Shown one piece after another: positions 48,064-56,861 of a stretch of DNA of 64,000 bases. Positions within the stretch are counted from its first letter, which is position 1, and every line of letters starts with the position of its first letter. The notes under the pieces are model-generated. The model did no database searches. It was not told the DNA's origin and saw only the letters and a program-made list of their open reading frames with translations. A program made the position numbers and the translations under genes. The stretch comes from Rivularia sp. MS3 (GTDB lineage: Bacteria > Cyanobacteriota > Cyanobacteriia > Cyanobacteriales > Nostocaceae): positions 1 through 64,000 of the forward strand of contig JAHCMI010000038.1 of assembly GCA_019192545.1 (NCBI GenBank), read 5' to 3'.

Positions 48064-50085
48064 ATGGTTGTTCCCCGAACGCGCATCCGAAATATCGGTA
48101 TCTCCGCTCACATAGACTCTGGAAAGACGACATTGAGCGAGCGCATTCTCTTCTATACGGGTAGAATCCATGCAATTGAGGAAGTACGTGGAGGTGGTAA
48201 GGGTGCCACTATGGACTTCGGTGATTTGGAGAGAGAACACGGTATTACTATCTCTTCGGCTGCTACTAGTTGTCAATGGCAAGGTACACAGATTAATTTA
48301 ATTGATACTCCCGGACATATCGATTTTACGATTGAAGTTGAGCGTGCTTTGCGCGTACTTGACGGTGCTGTAATGGTACTTTGTGCTGTTGCTGGGGTGC
48401 AGTCTCAGTCGATTACTGTTGACAGACAGATGAAGCGTTATAGCGTACCTCGTATAGCCTTTGTCAATAAGATGGATCGAACTGGTGCGAATCCGTTTAA
48501 AGTTGTGGAAGCAATGCGTGATTCTTTGAATTTGAATGCATTGTTGTTGCAATACCCTATCGGTGCTGAAAGTGAGTTTGAAGGGGTTATCGATTTAATT
48601 GCAATGGAGGCTCATTTTTATGAAGGTGAAAATGGCCAAAATTGGGTTAAACGAGAGATTCCCGACGAATTGAAGCAAGAAGCGGAAAGCTCGCGAGAGA
48701 AAATGCTTGATACTCTATCTTTGTTTTCTGAAGAGATGACACAGAGATTGGTAGAGGATGAAGAAGTTTCTCAGGAGTTGATTTGGAAAACTATCCGGCA
48801 AGCAACTTTGAATTTAGAGCTTGTACCCGTACTATTAGGTTCGGCTTTCAAGAATAAGGGAGTGCAGAATCTATTGGACGCTGTTTCTCTTTATTTACCT
48901 TCCCCTGTAGATAAGGAATGCATTACCGCAACAGTTTGTGAAACTGGTGAATCTGTAAATGTTAATTTGAATTCTGATGCACCTTTGGTTGCTTTAGCGT
49001 TCAAATTAACGATGGAGTCTTTCGGACAATTAACTTATATCCGCGTTTATTCAGGTATTCTCAACCAAGGCGACACCATCTATAATTCCCGCACTGGGGA
49101 AAAGGTGCAGGTTGGTAGATTATTAAAAATGCACGCTAACAAGCGAGAAGATATAAACCAAGCTGTCGCGGGGGATATCGTAGCGCTTATGAGTGTTGAT
49201 TGTGCTTCGGGAGATACATTCTGTTCGTCAGAAACACGAGTATCTTTAGAAAATATATTCGTACCCGAGCCTGTAATTACTTTGGCGATTGAAGTTAAGA
49301 AAAATCAGGATTTGGATAAAGTATCTAAAGCCTTAAATCGCTTTCAAAAAGAAGATCCCACCTTCCGCGTCAAAGTAGACAAGGAGTCAAATGAAACATT
49401 GATTTCCGGTATGGGTGAACTGCACCTAGAAATTTACATCGAGCGGATGAAGCGGGAATATTACTTAGATATTGCAGTCGGTAAACCTAAAGTATCTTAT
49501 CGGGAAGCGATTTCTCAACGAGCCACCTTTGATTATAAATTGAAAAAACAAACTAGCGGCCCCGGACAATACGCTCACGTAGTTGGGTATATTGAACCTT
49601 GTGAAGAACAGTTTGTATTTGAGAATAAAGTCTTTGGTGGTGCGATTCCTAAAGAATATATCGGAGGAGTAGAGAAAGGTTTTCTGGAAGCGATGAATTT
49701 GGGAATGCTAGAAGGATATCCGGTGATGGGGGTAAAAATAGTTTTAGAAAACGGTTCCCATCATATGGTTGATTCTTCGGAGTTTGCTTTTAGAATGGCT
49801 GCTCAACAAGCATTTGCTCAAGCTTTTATGAAAGCTAAACCTCATTTGCTCGAACCAATCATGTCAGTTGAAGTGGAGACACCAGACGAATTTTTAGGAA
49901 GAGTTCAAGGTGATTTATCTTCAAGACGAGGTTTATTATTGGGTTCTCAAACCATGCAAGGATTTACAATTGTTCGTGCTGAAGTACCCTTAACGCAAAT
50001 GTTTGGATATTCCGGTAACTTGCGCTCCTTGACTTCCGGTATGGCTACGTTTTCAATGCAGTTTGCTTGTTATCGGCAAGCGTAA
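48064..50085 (+). CDS. fusA: Elongation factor G paralogue
   Basis: 673 residues, full-length EF-G architecture. The G domain has GISAHIDSGKTT, REHGITISSAA, DTPGHIDF and VNKMDRTGANP. Domain II (GQLTYIRVYSGIL), domain III, domain IV (the loop region TSGPGQYAHVVG) and domain V follow. EF-G drives ribosome translocation. It is not next to rpsL, rpsG and tuf, so this is likely a second EF-G of the spd/mitochondrial EFG1-like type (DFGDLEREHGIT) rather than the str-operon copy. Whether it works in translocation, recycling or stress cannot be told. It is monocistronic. Confidence 0.92.
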   Translation: MVVPRTRIRNIGISAHIDSGKTTLSERILFYTGRIHAIEEVRGGGKGATMDFGDLEREHGITISSAATSCQWQGTQINLIDTPGHIDFTIEVERALRVLDGAVMVLCAVAGVQSQSITVDRQMKRYSVPRIAFVNKMDRTGANPFKVVEAMRDSLNLNALLLQYPIGAESEFEGVIDLIAMEAHFYEGENGQNWVKREIPDELKQEAESSREKMLDTLSLFSEEMTQRLVEDEEVSQELIWKTIRQATLNLELVPVLLGSAFKNKGVQNLLDAVSLYLPSPVDKECITATVCETGESVNVNLNSDAPLVALAFKLTMESFGQLTYIRVYSGILNQGDTIYNSRTGEKVQVGRLLKMHANKREDINQAVAGDIVALMSVDCASGDTFCSSETRVSLENIFVPEPVITLAIEVKKNQDLDKVSKALNRFQKEDPTFRVKVDKESNETLISGMGELHLEIYIERMKREYYLDIAVGKPKVSYREAISQRATFDYKLKKQTSGPGQYAHVVGYIEPCEEQFVFENKVFGGAIPKEYIGGVEKGFLEAMNLGMLEGYPVMGVKIVLENGSHHMVDSSEFAFRMAAQQAFAQAFMKAKPHLLEPIMSVEVETPDEFLGRVQGDLSSRRGLLLGSQTMQGFTIVRAEVPLTQMFGYSGNLRSLTSGMATFSMQFACYRQA

Positions 50086-50397
50086 ATATTCGGTTGAGTG
50101 CAGTAAAGTGATACCTCACCTCGCCTTCCGGGCACCCCTGGGAATACGGTGAGGCTGTGATTTGTATTCTGCTCAACTGCAAAGCACTATAATCTTACAG
50201 ATGCGGTTTTAATACCGTGTCTGTAGATTTTTTAGACGCAATAGCTGAGAAATGTATAAATTACTCTTTGAAAAAGTTGTAAATCATTTTTAGATATTTG
50301 AAAGGTAGTACCCTGACGACTTAGAAAGCGCCAGTTTTGCTATATCGAATAACTATTAATGATATTACTGCCACGGTAGTAGAGGAGTGTAATAAAA
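50086..50397. other. Intergenic region with degraded repeat
   Basis: From 50091 to about 50190 there is a mosaic of MITE-like ends (CGGTTGAGTGCAG; ATTTGTATTCTGCTCAAC) and the CTCACCTCGCC / GGGCACCCC repeat. An AT-rich stretch follows. An AGAGGAG ribosome-binding site at 50381-50387 serves the GTG start at 50398. Confidence 0.5.
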
Positions 50398-51060
50398 GTG
50401 AAAAATAGAAAGTTAATTAAAATAAGATTATCATCTTATAATAAATATACTCGTTTATTAATAACGCTTATATTTCTTTTTTTCATTCCTGTTTTGATAA
50501 CCTCTAAAATAGGGATAGCTATTTTCTCATTCGTGAAATTAACAGCAATTTTAACAGCAGTCAAAACATTTTTACTACGCCCAAAAGATTTGTATTTATG
50601 TATAGTGCTTGCTTGTTTAGCTCTTGTTGGTGATTTAATTTATCTGTCTGCACCGGAAAGCTATACCTGGCTGGCATTTATAGCTCATTTAATTAGTTCG
50701 GGATTTTTAATAGTATCAATTCTTTTTATCACTCGCGATATAGTTACGAGCAAAAAAGTTAATCGCGACACTATTATTGGTAGCATTTCAATTTATTTAT
50801 TAATTGGAATACTATGGTTTTTAGTATATTTAAATATTCAGCTATTTGATGTCAATGCATTTTCTTATTTGGGTAAGGCAGTGCAGAAACCATTTGACTT
50901 ACTTTATTTTAGTTTTACAACTTTAACTACTGTGGGTTATGGTGATATTGTTCCGGTAAATTCTGCCGCTAAAGCTTTTGCAAATATGGAAGGAATATTT
51001 GGTGTATTATTCCCGGCTGTATTTATTGCTAAATTAGTTGGAAATTTACCAAACTCCTAA
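50398..51060 (+). CDS. Potassium-channel-like two-pore-segment membrane protein
   Basis: 220 residues starting with GTG; the AGAGGAG ten bases upstream supports this start. Several hydrophobic helices (LLITLIFLFFIPVLI, LTAILTAVKTFLL, YLCIVLACLALVGDLIYL, IAHLISSGFLIVSILF, ISIYLLIGILWFLVYL) are followed by a pore helix and selectivity filter FTTLTTVGYGDIVPVNS and a final helix. TVGYGD is the K+ filter. The last 90 residues match the two-transmembrane Ion_trans_2 unit; the earlier helices may be a non-canonical addition. No cytosolic regulatory domain is seen. Confidence 0.82.
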   Translation: MKNRKLIKIRLSSYNKYTRLLITLIFLFFIPVLITSKIGIAIFSFVKLTAILTAVKTFLLRPKDLYLCIVLACLALVGDLIYLSAPESYTWLAFIAHLISSGFLIVSILFITRDIVTSKKVNRDTIIGSISIYLLIGILWFLVYLNIQLFDVNAFSYLGKAVQKPFDLLYFSFTTLTTVGYGDIVPVNSAAKAFANMEGIFGVLFPAVFIAKLVGNLPNS

Positions 51061-51169
51061 AACATCAGATTGACAAGAATAAGTAGTTAAACAGAATTAA
51101 TTACACATTGTCATTGCTTCGTTCGCAATGACGGTAAATATTTTTGTTCACTTACTTAAATAAAAACTG

Positions 51170-51200
51170 ATAAACCCGGTTTTCAACAAACCGGATTTAT
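51170..51200. terminator. AAACCCGG-family hairpin between convergent genes
   Basis: ATAAACCCGGTTT and AAACCGGATTTAT form an 11-13 bp stem with one mismatch. It lies between the channel gene (+) and the TerB-like gene (-). Confidence 0.75.
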
Positions 51201-51238
51201 TTATCAAAAAAAATATTTTGTTCAACCCAAAATACTGC

Positions 51239-51649
51239 TTAACTATTAACTTGAAAAACCTGAGAAATATTTTTTAATAAGTCCTTTTCTTCAGCAGAAA
51301 ATTCTGCATCAGCCATTGCTAAATCGTTACATACCAATAAAACCTGAGCTTTGACAGCTTCGCTTTCAATACGAGTATTGATATCTTTTAAGAAAACATG
51401 CATTTTCTCATCATTCGATAAAGCCGTTCTAATTTTAGGCGTAACCTTACCAAAATAAAATTCTAAAGATAAAGGCGATTCCCATTTTATACTGGTTGCA
51501 TATTCTTTGATTGCTTCATCTTCTGCAAGTTTGAGATTTTTATCGCTGTACATTATCATCATCATTAATTCGATGATTGCTTCTCGCTCGTTTTGAGTTA
51601 CATCTTGCTTGGCAATTTCACTCAAGGATAAACGCAATTTATCTCGCAT
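51239..51649 (-). CDS. TerB-family tellurite-resistance-like protein
   Basis: 136 residues, all helical. It matches the TerB-like pattern of acidic residue pairs: an early EREAIIELMMMIMYSDKNLKLAEDE and a later LLVCNDLAMADAEFSAEEKDLLKNI. These acidic motifs may bind metal. Cytoplasmic. Function in cyanobacteria is unknown; TerB relatives are linked to stress and envelope damage. It is monocistronic. A strongly folded intergenic element lies upstream. Confidence 0.75.
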   Translation of the reverse strand: MRDKLRLSLSEIAKQDVTQNEREAIIELMMMIMYSDKNLKLAEDEAIKEYATSIKWESPLSLEFYFGKVTPKIRTALSNDEKMHVFLKDINTRIESEAVKAQVLLVCNDLAMADAEFSAEEKDLLKNISQVFQVNS

Positions 51650-51767
51650 TTTTTTATTTATACCAATACACCGTTTATATCATATGCAAGTTAACAACTA
51701 TATTAAAGTGATTTATTATACACTTGAGTAGGAGATGAATAAATAAATGCTTTTGACAATTTCCGTA

Positions 51768-51867
51768 AAAAAATGGGGCGGGCTTTTTAACAAGCCCTTG
51801 GGTTCTAGCCAAGGGACTCGTCCGTTCTGGGTCGAAGACCCAGAACGGGAAGCCCGCCCCATTTTTT
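51768..51867. repeat. 100-bp three-way-junction inverted repeat
   Basis: The outer stem, AAAAAATGGGGCGGGCTT (51768-51785) / 51850-51867, is a perfect 18 bp. Inside are two perfect hairpins: CCCTTGG/CCAAGGG (51795-51801/51809-51815) and CCGTTCTGGGTC/GACCCAGAACGG (51822-51833/51837-51848). Either strand folds the same way. It could be a bidirectional terminator, a small structured RNA or a non-autonomous mobile element. Confidence 0.85.
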
Positions 51868-51941
51868 AAGGTTTCATCTCGTGACTTTGAATTGGATATA
51901 ATTACGTAATATTTGCAAATGCCTGTCAGCCCAGAGTAAGC

Positions 51942-52574
51942 TTAATCTTGGATTTTACTGGCGTAAGTTTTATCTAAAATTTTTACGTCAAGAAACTCAG
52001 GTTGGTAAGCTTGAACATAGTTGAGTAATTTATCTAAATCTTCTTTATTGGTTAATCCGATACATCCTGCCGTACCATCTTCCCCATTGTTTTTTTCAAA
52101 AGATGGATCGACATGAAAACCTAAAGCCGAACGTTCTGTTTTAAACTTAGGCTGTATTGGTAGAAAATGCTCTCCTGCTTCGGCGATCGCACCTGGAATT
52201 GTAGAGGTAGCAACAGTATATTTCCCATCTGGTAAAGGAGCCTCGGTGCCGCTTTGGTGGCGGTTTCTGGTTTGCGTAAACTTTCTTCCCGATACTCCAA
52301 TCAAGCTATGAACTAACTTTCCATCTGCATATAGACTAATTTTGTAGAGAGGATTATCCAGAGCATTGGTTTGTCCTGTTGGCGTTAGAGTCATAAAATT
52401 ACCAAAATAATTAAGCGGGTTAGTATTTCTAGTGGCAATTTTGGAGTCTTGTGAATTGGGCTTTGGGCTTTGATTGGGAGTAACAAGATTATTAATTTGT
52501 TTTTCTTGTTGTTTTGATTGACAGCTAACAAGTATCAAAGAAATCAAAGAAAACAAAAAGATTCGGATTAACAT
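51942..52574 (-). CDS. L,D-transpeptidase-like lipoprotein
   Basis: 210 residues from the ATG at 52574. A GTG at 52631 would add 19 residues before the signal peptide and is less likely. The N-terminus LFSLISLILVSC is a lipoprotein signal with a lipobox Cys. The C-terminal domain is YkuD-like: HSLIGVSGRKFTQTR, GFHVDPSF (the conserved His) and GTAGCIGLTNKEDLDKL, with catalytic Cys in place of the usual SHGCIR. Such enzymes cross-link peptidoglycan or attach proteins to it. The altered motif (AGCIGL) leaves the exact reaction open. It acts in the periplasm. Confidence 0.78.
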   Translation of the reverse strand: MLIRIFLFSLISLILVSCQSKQQEKQINNLVTPNQSPKPNSQDSKIATRNTNPLNYFGNFMTLTPTGQTNALDNPLYKISLYADGKLVHSLIGVSGRKFTQTRNRHQSGTEAPLPDGKYTVATSTIPGAIAEAGEHFLPIQPKFKTERSALGFHVDPSFEKNNGEDGTAGCIGLTNKEDLDKLLNYVQAYQPEFLDVKILDKTYASKIQD

Positions 52575-52631
52575 TAGCCCAGCATGAATTTCGATGTTTC
52601 TCAAATGTAATTGCTTTGTTATACATTCCAC

Positions 52632-52937
52632 CTGAGAAAATTCACTTATTTTTATTTTTGTAGAGAATTACTTAGCTTGTGTTGTTGAATTTAAATATCT
52701 GCTTTGACCGAAAATAAAGGGATTCAAGCCCCGCCCTTGTAGGGCGGCTTTCTATAATAATTATGATATTGTTTAGATATAGCGTTATTAATAGTTAATA
52801 ATCGGTGAAAGCTAGTACTTCGCCACATTAGTTATGAGGGCTGAATCATTGTTCTTAGTGGCGATTTAGCGCTGTAAGCGGAGCTTTCTCGCAGAGTAGC
52901 GTAACTACAAACCGAGTGTATTCTTTGGGACAAGGTA
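52632..52937. other. Intergenic region with GC hairpin
   Basis: CCGCCCT (52731-52737) / AGGGCGG (52741-52747) preceded by TTCAAGCC resembles right ends of IS200/IS605-type elements; no transposase is present. A degraded GTAGTTGCGC-like repeat follows near 52866-52912. Confidence 0.45.
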
Positions 52938-53945
52938 CTAACTCTTAACTCCTAACTCCTTCATTACCTGCAACCACTCCGAAGGTGTTCGTAAAGTTTG
53001 CTTGAGAAAATCGCTATCAAGTCCGCTAGAATTTGCTTTATATAGAAGAGTCGCATAACTATAATTGCGAGCTTGTTTTTTAAAGTTATCGGCACCGTGA
53101 GCGGAAATTAATTCTGTTAATTTTTCTTCTACCTTAGTAATTATTTTGGGAGCAAGAGATAATAAATTATTCATCCATCGCTCTTTTTCAATCATAAAAT
53201 TAGATAATTCTGGATTTCGCGAATCCCTATCGCTGCAAATAGCTTTGATTTTGTCCCATTTATAAGTATTCCAGGGTTTAGCCATCATCACGGGTAATTG
53301 CCATTTCGGAATTTCTTCACGCCAATAATCTTTGGCTGCTTGTACCTGTATAATTTCAAAGCTAGGTAAAATTAATCCGGTTAATCTTGCACCATGACAA
53401 GCGGCAGTATCAATACCGTAAACTTTTCCTTCAACTATCAACGGATTATCGCCGACGACATGATGACCAAAAATTACTGGTTTTTCGCCAGTATATAATT
53501 CGCTCCAGTATGTATCTCCGTAGCGTTTCGATAAATGCTTCTCACCAGCAGTACAACCGCATAAAACTTCTTCTCTTTGTTTCTCAATTGGTATATCATT
53601 TTCTACTGCCGCATGAACCAAAATTGCTTCTGCGGTTTCATGATAGTAGGGTAAATGACTTGCCCATTCCAGAAATTCTTCGTAGCGATCGCCAAATTGT
53701 AGTTTAACGATTTCTTGAGAGTAGGAAAGGGTTTTGCGTAAGTGTTTGCGCTCGTGATTGCCCATCAATACGATGGTGTTGGGACGATTTCTGAGAAAAT
53801 CATATACTTTAACCGAATCAGTACCCCTATCTACAATGTCTCCCAGCGACACCAAACAATCTTCTTGAGTTATTTTGGCTTTGGCTAATAGTTCAATAAG
53901 TTCCTGATAACAACCATGAATATCGCCAACTACTATTGTTCGCAT
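52938..53945 (-). CDS. PPP-family metallophosphatase
   Basis: 335 residues. The N-terminal calcineurin-like domain has all dimetal motifs: VGDIHGCYQE, SLGDIVDRGTDS and LMGNHERK, and later HAAVEND and IFGHHVV with metal-ligand His residues. This is the layout of bacterial PPP Ser/Thr phosphatases and related diadenosine tetraphosphatases. The C-terminal 130 residues (from about 205) are helical and unassigned and may choose the substrate. Cytoplasmic. It is monocistronic. Confidence 0.88.
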   Translation of the reverse strand: MRTIVVGDIHGCYQELIELLAKAKITQEDCLVSLGDIVDRGTDSVKVYDFLRNRPNTIVLMGNHERKHLRKTLSYSQEIVKLQFGDRYEEFLEWASHLPYYHETAEAILVHAAVENDIPIEKQREEVLCGCTAGEKHLSKRYGDTYWSELYTGEKPVIFGHHVVGDNPLIVEGKVYGIDTAACHGARLTGLILPSFEIIQVQAAKDYWREEIPKWQLPVMMAKPWNTYKWDKIKAICSDRDSRNPELSNFMIEKERWMNNLLSLAPKIITKVEEKLTELISAHGADNFKKQARNYSYATLLYKANSSGLDSDFLKQTLRTPSEWLQVMKELGVKS

Positions 53946-54032
53946 GGTTCGAGTGTGAGAGTTAGGGGAATGATGTGCTAATACAGTATAGCTTAGGGCT
54001 TATTAATAATGCTGCAAGATGTCAGAATATAA

Positions 54033-54605
54033 ATGAATATTGGAAGCAAGATATTAATATTTATAACCATTACTGTTTGTATTGCTATTCTTTCAATTAG
54101 CATTTATCCCGGTGCTTTGGCTAGTTTATGGTTTGCATTTGTATTAATTTCAATTATCTGCTTACCAATATTTATAGTTGTGGGTATTTTTGCGTTGATA
54201 GTTTTAGGTAGACGGGGGGTATTTAGTAAATATAATATTCCTTGGAGGCTAATTAAAACAACTGCTGGGATAGTACTTTTATCTTGTATCCTGCTTAAAT
54301 TATATATTCCCCGTCGTTTGGCTTTTTTTGCATCGCAATCGGCATTTGAACAAGTTATAGTAAGCGGAAAAATAACCGCAAATCAGCAGTTTGGTTTGTA
54401 CAAAGTTGATAAATATGCTGTTGTTTTTGATGGTGGCAAATATTTTCGAGTTAACACCAGTGGTAATGGATTTAGTCCTGATATAACTTCCTATGGCTTT
54501 GTCTATCAACCCAATCTTAAAGTAAGTCCATTTGGTAATGCGAATTATCAAGTATTTAATTTGTATGGAAATTGGTATTGGTTTCAAGCATCTAATGATT
54601 ATTAA
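54033..54605 (+). CDS. Membrane protein of unknown function
   Basis: 190 residues. Three hydrophobic segments at the N-terminus (ILIFITITVCIAILSISI, ALASLWFAFVLISIICLPIFIVV, TTAGIVLLSCILLKLYI) are followed by a soluble C-terminal part of about 90 residues rich in aromatic and beta-forming residues (VDKYAVVFDGGKYFRV; VFNLYGNWYWFQ). It is probably an inner-membrane protein with an outer domain. The family is not recognised. It is divergent from the phosphatase. Confidence 0.62.
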   Translation: MNIGSKILIFITITVCIAILSISIYPGALASLWFAFVLISIICLPIFIVVGIFALIVLGRRGVFSKYNIPWRLIKTTAGIVLLSCILLKLYIPRRLAFFASQSAFEQVIVSGKITANQQFGLYKVDKYAVVFDGGKYFRVNTSGNGFSPDITSYGFVYQPNLKVSPFGNANYQVFNLYGNWYWFQASNDY

Positions 54606-54688
54606 TAAACGTGCAGGTGAATGAAAAAAGTTGTATCCAGCTTTTAGCTAATCTAGGTTTAATACGCGAGCGCCGTCTATAGGATTTT

Positions 54689-54718
54689 GGTGCGTTAGGC
54701 TGAAGCCATAACGCACCC
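54689..54718. repeat. GGTGCGTTA / TAACGCACC palindrome
   Basis: GGTGCGTTAGGC pairs with GCCATAACGCACC around TGAA, with one bulge. It is a short member of the TAGGGTGCG repeat family. Confidence 0.65.
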
Positions 54719-54839
54719 TACAAATTCTATATACCAATTACTGGATTCAAAATAAAACATATAAATCCTGTTACAAATTGACTATTCATTACCTATTACC
54801 AAACCCCACAGATAGGATTAGTTTTTCCCAAAAATAATA

Positions 54840-55472
54840 TTACAACATAATCAAACCCAATCTCACCCCGACAGCAACAGCTTCGGTGCGCGTCGAAACA
54901 TTTAGCTTTTGAAAAATTGAGGAAACGTGAAATTTAACGGTATGCTCTGAAATATGTAGCTGTTGGGCTATGGCTTTATTACTTAAACCGGAAGTTAGCA
55001 TTTGCAAAATTTCAATTTCTCTATTGGTTAATTTTTCATGGTGTTGTAGATTAGTTGATTTTTGCAACTGTAAATTATCAACTATATCGGGATGAAACAC
55101 TACTAAACTCGAAGCAACCGCTTCAACTGCTGCGATGATTTCAGATTCTGTACTGTTGTGCGGCAATATTCCTTTAATTCGGGCAGCCAAAATCGTTTCT
55201 AAGTTTATATCTTCGAGTTCATCTACAAGAATAATAGTCGCACAAATAAACTGTTGCGATTGCGAAATGGATTCGTAATCTTGATTATTCCAGTCAAGCA
55301 AAATTATGTCGGGCTGTAGCCGTGCAATATCATCTGTGAGAGAATCAATATCTGAAATACTTTTGACTACCTGGAATTTTGAATTATCTTCCAACATTGC
55401 CGACAACCCCATTCTAATAACTGGAGAAACTGCAATGACTATAATTTTGATTGGGAATTGGGGATTGGGCAT
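54840..55472 (-). CDS. NarL/FixJ (LuxR-type) regulator with degenerate receiver
   Basis: 210 residues. The N-terminal receiver-like domain keeps an Asp in IILLDWNN but lacks the usual acidic pair at its start (IIVIAVSPV) and has ILPHN in place of the conserved Lys. It is therefore likely a pseudo-receiver. The C-terminal LuxR helix-turn-helix is intact: LTNREIEILQMLTSGLSNKA followed by IAQQLHISEHTVKFHVSS. It lies downstream of the pseudo-HtrA gene on the same strand. The first seven codons (MPNPQFP) are encoded by a spacer heptamer repeat, so the N-terminus may be recent. Confidence 0.82.
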   Translation of the reverse strand: MPNPQFPIKIIVIAVSPVIRMGLSAMLEDNSKFQVVKSISDIDSLTDDIARLQPDIILLDWNNQDYESISQSQQFICATIILVDELEDINLETILAARIKGILPHNSTESEIIAAVEAVASSLVVFHPDIVDNLQLQKSTNLQHHEKLTNREIEILQMLTSGLSNKAIAQQLHISEHTVKFHVSSIFQKLNVSTRTEAVAVGVRLGLIML

Positions 55473-55958
55473 AGATAATTGGGGGCACTACTACTCGTTT
55501 TCATTAAAATTGACGGGAAGCGGGGAGGCAGGGGGAGAAAATAATAAAACCCTGTTTTATAAACCCGTCAAAACTAATGAAATGAACTACTACACTTCGG
55601 AAGTTGTTTTATAGTTATCGAAATCCAAATTCAAATTAATCTGTTTTCCACTTCTGAAAATTTGTAATTCCGACTTTATTACATAAATAGACATCTCCGA
55701 AAAAGACTCATTCTTCGTTGCAAACCTAACCCTCCTACCCACTTCCTTAAGAGGGAAGGGGGCTTTTTAAGCCTCTCTCCTTGTAGGAGAGAGGTATTTT
55801 TTATTTCCGAAGATATCTATAAATAGAAAAAATCATAATTATCTAATGTCTTATTCCGTAGGGTGCGTTATAAACGGGACGTTTTAAAGCACCGCTTTAC
55901 TGTGCGTGATGCGTTACGCTCCGCGATAACACACCCTACTTTTTCGGGTAAATAACAA
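55473..55958. other. Intergenic region, 486 bp, dispersed repeats
   Basis: It contains heptamer repeats, a hairpin CCTCTCTCC/GGAGAGAGG (55772-55780/55786-55794) followed by TATTTTTTATTT, and a compound TAGGGTGCG element at 55858-55939 immediately after the pseudo-HtrA stop. These may end the HtrA transcript and separate it from the regulator gene. Confidence 0.55.
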
Positions 55959-56861
55959 CTACATTGCTCTTTCACCTACAGTTAAATTCAATTCAACTAA
56001 CTCGCCACCGCGTACAATTTGGATTTTGAAGCTTTCACCGACGCGGAAACTTTCATTCAGCAATGCCAAAATATCGCTGGTATCTTCTACTGTATTACCG
56101 TCAAAACTAATTAAAATGTCTCCTAAAAATATACCTGCTTTTTCAGCAGCGCTATTAGGCTCGACATTGACGACAATTACACCACCGTTAGAAGTTAAAT
56201 TTAAAGAATTTTTCAAATTATCCGGCAATCTTACGGGCTGCATCCCCAAACCTAAATAACCGCGAGGAATTTTTCCTTTACTAAGTAACTGTTCGACAAC
56301 TCTATTAATTGTAGAAGCAGGAATAGTTAAAGCCGTACCTCTTCTGCCAGTGGTATTCATGCCGATAACTTTTCCCGAAGCATCCACCAAAGCACCACCG
56401 CCAAATCCTGGGTATAGCGAAATATCTGGACGAATAAACCTGTCGATTTTTCCACCATACATGCTCTGCCATTCACCACCCACAACACTAACCGCACCCA
56501 TTGCAGCCCGAATATCTCCTTCATTACTTCTAGCTAATGCTAAAACTAAATTTCCAACTTTGAGATTTGCAGCCTCTCCTATGAAAGAAACAGGAATATC
56601 AATATTCTCAACTTGAAAAACTGCTACATCGGTACTGGGGTCGCGCCCTAACAATGAAACTGGCTTTTTATCCCCATTTTCTAAAGTTATAGTTAATTCT
56701 TCATAACGTTTAATAGATTCATCAGAAGTCACAATAATACCTTTAGACCAGTGAATACCGCTAGGAGAAAAGCGTCTGTTGCCGTTGATTGATACAATAG
56801 CTTTTCCCGATTGTTCGACGATTTCGGCAATGTTATCCGATAAAACTTGCAAGGTAGACAT
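55959..56861 (-). CDS. HtrA/Deg-like protein with PDZ domain, probably catalytically dead
   Basis: 300 residues from ATG 56861; the frame continues upstream to a TTG but with no plausible protein. The trypsin-like part is recognisable (SGIHWSKGIIVTS; GRDPSTDVAVFQV; PGFGGGALVDASGKVIGMNT). The catalytic His position of TNAHVV reads TSDESI (E48), and the catalytic Ser of GNSGGP is Gly (GFGGGA, G154); only Asp78 remains. A PDZ domain follows (RGYLGLGMQPVRLP ... SAAEKAGIFLGDILISFDG). There is no signal peptide, so it is likely cytoplasmic. Probably a regulatory, peptide-binding pseudo-protease. Confidence 0.85.
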   Translation of the reverse strand: MSTLQVLSDNIAEIVEQSGKAIVSINGNRRFSPSGIHWSKGIIVTSDESIKRYEELTITLENGDKKPVSLLGRDPSTDVAVFQVENIDIPVSFIGEAANLKVGNLVLALARSNEGDIRAAMGAVSVVGGEWQSMYGGKIDRFIRPDISLYPGFGGGALVDASGKVIGMNTTGRRGTALTIPASTINRVVEQLLSKGKIPRGYLGLGMQPVRLPDNLKNSLNLTSNGGVIVVNVEPNSAAEKAGIFLGDILISFDGNTVEDTSDILALLNESFRVGESFKIQIVRGGELVELNLTVGERAM

